A DNA stretch of 64,000 bases from Kaistella gelatinilytica (lineage in GTDB: Bacteria; Bacteroidota; Bacteroidia; Flavobacteriales; Weeksellaceae). A program made the position numbers and the translations under genes. The stretch spans positions 496,001 to 560,000 of the forward strand of contig NZ_JADPVI010000001.1 in the NCBI RefSeq assembly GCF_015679325.1, written 5' to 3'. The notes under the pieces were generated by a model. It made no database searches, was not told the origin of the DNA, and was given only the letters and a program-made list of their open reading frames with translations. This document shows positions 60,844 through 64,000 of the stretch, in pieces; positions within the stretch are counted from its first letter, which is position 1; each line of letters begins with the position of its first letter.

Positions 60844-61791
60844 ATGGCAATATTCGTATATGCAGAAAATATAAATGGAATTTACAAAAAAGCGGCCTTT
60901 GAAGCGGTTTCTTATGCAAAAGCAATTGCAGATCAAGCTGGCGAAACAGTGACTGCGATTACCGTAAATCCAACAGATCCTTCAGATTTACTTTATAAAT
61001 ATGGAGCGACCAATGTGATCAATATTAAAGATGAAGGTTTGAAAAATTTCAGTGCAAAAGCTTATGCTCAAGCAGTGAATGAAGTTTCAAACGGTAATAC
61101 AATCGTTTTTCCTCACACTACAGATGCTTCTTCTATCGCACCGATGTTGGCGATAATGAATGGTTTTTCGTTGATCACCAATGTAATCGAAGCACCGGAA
61201 AGTATTTCGCCTTTTCAGGTAAAAAGAAGAGCCTTCTCCGGAAAAGGTTATATGCACGCAAAAGCAGACGCTCAAGGAGTAATCGTAACGGTGTCTCAAA
61301 ATGCTTACGGCGTAAAAGAAAATTCAGTTTCAGGATCTGAAGAAATTAAAGAACTATCAGTCGCAAATGAAGATACCAAAGTAATTTCTCACGAACAAAG
61401 TTCGGGTAAACTAGATCTGAAAGAAGCAGAGATCGTAGTTTCCGCAGGACGTGGAATGAAAGGTCCGGAAAACTGGGGAATGGTAGAAGATCTGGCGAAC
61501 CTTTTAGGAGCAGCAACTGCTTGTTCAAAACCCGTTTCAGATATCGGCTGGAGACCTCACTCCGAACATGTTGGACAAACCGGAAAAGCAATTTCTCCGA
61601 ATTTATATGTGGCGATAGGAATTTCAGGTGCGATTCAACATTTGGCAGGAGTAAATTCTTCTAAAACTATTGTGGTCATCAACAGTGATCCGGAAGCGCC
61701 ATTTTTCAAATCTGCAGATTATGGAGTAGTAGGTGATGCCTTCCAGATAATTCCCGCATTAACGGAGAAAATAAAGGCTTTGAAAGGATAA
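60844..61791 (+). CDS. etfA: Electron transfer flavoprotein, alpha subunit
   Basis: A 315-residue FAD-binding subunit. The C-terminal FAD domain shows VVSAGRGMKGPENW, the SRP/ACSKPVSDIGWRP region, VGQTGKAISPNLYVAIGISGAIQHLAG and NSDPEAPFF, all typical. The first 180 residues form the alpha/beta domain I. It follows etfB and ends the operon at a strong terminator. Confidence 0.95.
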   Translation: MAIFVYAENINGIYKKAAFEAVSYAKAIADQAGETVTAITVNPTDPSDLLYKYGATNVINIKDEGLKNFSAKAYAQAVNEVSNGNTIVFPHTTDASSIAPMLAIMNGFSLITNVIEAPESISPFQVKRRAFSGKGYMHAKADAQGVIVTVSQNAYGVKENSVSGSEEIKELSVANEDTKVISHEQSSGKLDLKEAEIVVSAGRGMKGPENWGMVEDLANLLGAATACSKPVSDIGWRPHSEHVGQTGKAISPNLYVAIGISGAIQHLAGVNSSKTIVVINSDPEAPFFKSADYGVVGDAFQIIPALTEKIKALKG

Positions 61792-61810
61792 AACATTTTT
61801 CAAGGAAATA

Positions 61811-61840
61811 AAAAGCGTCAGAGAGATCTGGCGCTTTTTT
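61811..61840 (+). terminator. Terminator of etfBA
   Basis: A 12-bp stem AAAAGCGTCAGA/TCTGGCGCTTTT (one G-U) with a GAGA tetraloop and T run. Confidence 0.93.
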
Positions 61841-61937
61841 GTTATTCATTTTAATATTATAAATACAAATCATTAAATTTCTGATAAAAATGACTAATTT
61901 TACTCTAAATGCGAATTATCCCTAAAATTTTTTATTG

Positions 61938-63305
61938 ATGGAAGTGTTTGTTTGGAACATGGCCATTTCTTTCCAGCTCCTGTTTATCATAGTAAGCGGG
62001 GTTATTTTTATTTATATCAGCAGCAAAAGTTTTAAATATTATGCGCTTTATAATATTTGTCTGGTCATCTATCTGCTGGGTCGTAATGATGATTATTACA
62101 ATCAGTTTCAAGGCTGGATCGCTTACCTGATAGGAACGGAACATGCGGTTGTTTTTACAGATATTTTCAATTTTTTTATTCAGGTTGTATTTTATAATTT
62201 TTATTCCTTTTTTGCGCTTTATTTTTTAGATTTAGATAAACGGAAAAAATTTTTTAAAAGGGTTCGATGGATTTTCAAATTTTTGGGAGTCTTATTCCTT
62301 TTTTTCGCAGTCTTGACTTATTTTATGGGAGATGCAGATCTCTATATTTCCCTATACACTTTCATATATCTTCCCGTGTTGCTCACTATTTTTATTCTCA
62401 GTGTTGTGAAAGCCATGAAATATTCGGGGAAACATAAATATTTCTTTCTCGTTGGAGTTTGTTCATTTGTCATCTGTGCTTTAACTGCTTTTGCAGGAAC
62501 TTTTGTGCCTGCTTTAAATTTGACCAATCCAATTCTTTTTTTCTTTGTCGGAATCATCATAGAAACCATATTTTTCAGCCTCGGTTTAGCCTTCAAAATT
62601 AAATTGATGAATGATGAAAAAAACAGAATTCGTGCGGTGGTGACGAGACATAACCATCAACAGGAGATCAGCAAAATTCAGGGTTTACTGGAAGGGGAGG
62701 AAAAAGAAAGAAAAAGAATTGCAGAAGAACTTCATGACGGAATTGCTGGTGATCTATCTGCCATTAAATTAAATTTAACATATTTGGAGACCGAAAACAG
62801 TAATCCAAATAATGACGATGTTCTACAGAATTTATCTAAAATAATCGATAAATCCTGTCAACAGATCAGAGAGATCTCGCACAATCTTTCTCCTTCGTCG
62901 CTTACCAATTACGGTCTTGTGGGTGCGGTAGATAATTTTTGTAAAAAGGTCGCAGACCTTTATAAAATTAAAGTCATTTTTAAATTTTCAGACAAAGAGA
63001 TCGAACTCACCGATACGATAGAAACTCATATTTACAGGATCGTGCAGGAATTGCTAAATAATGTGGTGAAACATTCGGAAGCCAAAGTTGCTCACGTCAC
63101 CATTACATACGATCACCCTTTCATTGAAATTTCTGTGAAAGATGATGGCAAAGGATTTACGATCAATTCATTGTCAAAAGGGATCGGTTTGAGCAATATT
63201 GATTCCAGAATACGATTTATGAATGCGCACGTTAAAAAACAAAGCACCGAAAAGGGAAGTACATTCACCATCGTCATCAATTTGAATGATATTCCTAAAA
63301 CTTAG
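61938..63305 (+). CDS. Sensor histidine kinase, HisKA_3 (NarL-type)
   Basis: A 455-residue membrane kinase. Seven-helix N-terminal sensor region (about 8-222, 7TM-DISM-like, no large extracellular domain), then a HisKA_3 dimerisation domain with the phospho-accepting His266 in EELHDGIAGDLSAIK, and a HATPase_c domain with VQELLNNVVKHSEA (N box), DDGKGF and KGIGLSNI (G boxes). The partner should be a LuxR-type response regulator; none lies in this window. ATG 61938 is preferred to TTG 61935. Confidence 0.9.
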   Translation: MEVFVWNMAISFQLLFIIVSGVIFIYISSKSFKYYALYNICLVIYLLGRNDDYYNQFQGWIAYLIGTEHAVVFTDIFNFFIQVVFYNFYSFFALYFLDLDKRKKFFKRVRWIFKFLGVLFLFFAVLTYFMGDADLYISLYTFIYLPVLLTIFILSVVKAMKYSGKHKYFFLVGVCSFVICALTAFAGTFVPALNLTNPILFFFVGIIIETIFFSLGLAFKIKLMNDEKNRIRAVVTRHNHQQEISKIQGLLEGEEKERKRIAEELHDGIAGDLSAIKLNLTYLETENSNPNNDDVLQNLSKIIDKSCQQIREISHNLSPSSLTNYGLVGAVDNFCKKVADLYKIKVIFKFSDKEIELTDTIETHIYRIVQELLNNVVKHSEAKVAHVTITYDHPFIEISVKDDGKGFTINSLSKGIGLSNIDSRIRFMNAHVKKQSTEKGSTFTIVINLNDIPKT

Positions 63306-63386
63306 CGATTTAATGATTTACTTCATAATTAGTTAAATAATTCTCATAAAACTTTTGAAAATAAATCCCTAATCTAAAAATTCATT

Positions 63387-63394
63387 TATATTTG
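63387..63394 (+). promoter_or_regulatory. -7 box directly before the bifunctional nuclease gene
   Basis: TATATTTG fits TAnnTTTG and ends 5 bp before ATG 63400. The inferred transcription start falls at or next to the start codon. Confidence 0.55.
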
Positions 63395-63399
63395 TAGCT

Positions 63400-63996
63400 A
63401 TGGATTACAAACGATTAATCATACGTGGAATTTCTTACAGCCAAACACAATCGGGAGCTTACGCGCTTCTTTTGGAACATGAGGAAACCAACGTAAAATT
63501 ACCTGTCGTAATAGGGAATTTCGAAGCACAGTCAATTTCTTTAGGTTTAGAGAAAGATATTCATCCGCCACGACCATTAACGCACGATCTGTTTGCGAAA
63601 TTTGTGACTTCTGCCAATTTCACGATAACTTCGGTTATTATCTATCAAATTATTGATGGTGTCTTTTTTTCAAACATCAATTTCAAAAATAATTTGAATG
63701 GCGAAGAGTTGATCTTAGATGCCCGAACTTCCGATGCCGTCGCAATGGCAGTGCGCTTTGAGGTTCCTATTTATACCACTCCACAAGTTCTTAGTGAAGC
63801 AGGTATTTTGTTGGAACTTGATGATCCGGGAACAACAGAAGCAGAATTTTCTCCTATCGCTTCAGAAGGAGATTTAGCATCCTTTCCCTTAGAAGATCTG
63901 CATAAATTACTGGAAGACGCCGTAAAAGATGAAGATTTCGATGCTGCGTTAGAATTGCAACAGGAGATAAAAAGACGAAATAAAAAAATAGAATAA
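63400..63996 (+). CDS. Bifunctional nuclease (DUF151) family protein with UVR domain
   Basis: A 198-residue protein with an N-terminal BFN/DUF151 domain (about 1-140; LPVVIGNFEAQSISLGLE, RPLTHDLF, DARTSDAVAMAVR) and a short C-terminal UVR domain (about 162-196; LLEDAVKDEDFDAALELQQEIKRR), the UvrB/UvrC-type helical hairpin. Plant and thermophile members have been reported to cleave DNA and RNA; activity here is unproven. The start codon directly follows a -7 box (possible leaderless mRNA). Confidence 0.92.
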   Translation: MDYKRLIIRGISYSQTQSGAYALLLEHEETNVKLPVVIGNFEAQSISLGLEKDIHPPRPLTHDLFAKFVTSANFTITSVIIYQIIDGVFFSNINFKNNLNGEELILDARTSDAVAMAVRFEVPIYTTPQVLSEAGILLELDDPGTTEAEFSPIASEGDLASFPLEDLHKLLEDAVKDEDFDAALELQQEIKRRNKKIE

Positions 63997-64000
63997 GAAA

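Noticed and set aside
1-64000. tRNA, rRNA or tmRNA genes
   Set aside because: No cloverleaf with a T-loop GTTC..ATTC pattern and no rRNA-like sequence was noticed on either strand by eye; a tRNA search program would settle this.

Overview
The window is a 64 kb chromosomal stretch from an AT-rich Bacteroidota bacterium, most probably a flavobacterium of the Chryseobacterium/Kaistella group (Weeksellaceae). The evidence is a PER/CIA/CGA-like class A beta-lactamase, three secreted proteins with a type A C-terminal sorting domain of the type IX secretion system (T9SS), many promoters carrying the Bacteroidota -7 box TAnnTTTG, several TTG and GTG starts without Shine-Dalgarno sequences, and Bacteroidota-restricted families (DUF3098, TIGR02757, fused CcsBA, GLLMPR-type surface proteins). 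A proton-pumping rhodopsin with its retinal-forming enzyme, and a DUF3494 ice-binding-like protein, suggest a cold, illuminated habitat. No rRNA, tRNA, CRISPR array, prophage or plasmid origin was seen.

1-16 kb is mostly housekeeping: a beta-lactamase pair, a GIY-YIG gene framed by inverted repeats, an oxidoreductase, pcm, the cytochrome c assembly protein CcsBA, rnz, rsmA, ftsX, uppP, truB and rluF. 16.4-24 kb is one five-gene minus-strand envelope operon: a trimodular GH18-deacetylase-glycosyltransferase protein, a half-length MFS protein, an MprF-type lysyl-phosphatidylglycerol synthase/flippase, a VirJ/AcvB-type hydrolase and a small membrane protein. 24.3-34 kb holds a SulP transporter, small stress genes (DJ-1/PfpI, pterin dehydratase, Dps), the divergent rhodopsin/blh pair, an amine-oxidase-type flavoenzyme and a delta-60 repeat surface protein. 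34-40 kb has a Ca-type P-ATPase, a 21-bp tandem array, a small HTH protein and the ice-binding protein.

40-47 kb is a beta-oxidation operon marR-fadN-fadA-fadE, the same fad order as Bacillus subtilis fadNAE, interrupted by an IS200/RAYT-like transposase gene with hairpin flanks. 47-64 kb carries a FecCD-type importer pair, a TlpA-like lipoprotein, a PaaE-like reductase, udk, divIC/ftsB, the small subunit of methylmalonyl-CoA mutase, a dipeptidase, two tandem T9SS cargo genes, an SDR gene, etfBA, a histidine kinase and a bifunctional nuclease.

The most interesting reading is regulatory. The near-palindrome TATTATGCATGCATAGTA occurs twice in front of the marR-fad operon and once in front of etfBA, which lies 13 kb away. 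This points to a MarR-controlled fatty-acid-degradation regulon joining acyl-CoA dehydrogenase to its electron acceptor ETF. A second operator pair, GTAA-N6-TTAC with centres 30 bp apart, lies upstream of the rhodopsin -7 box.
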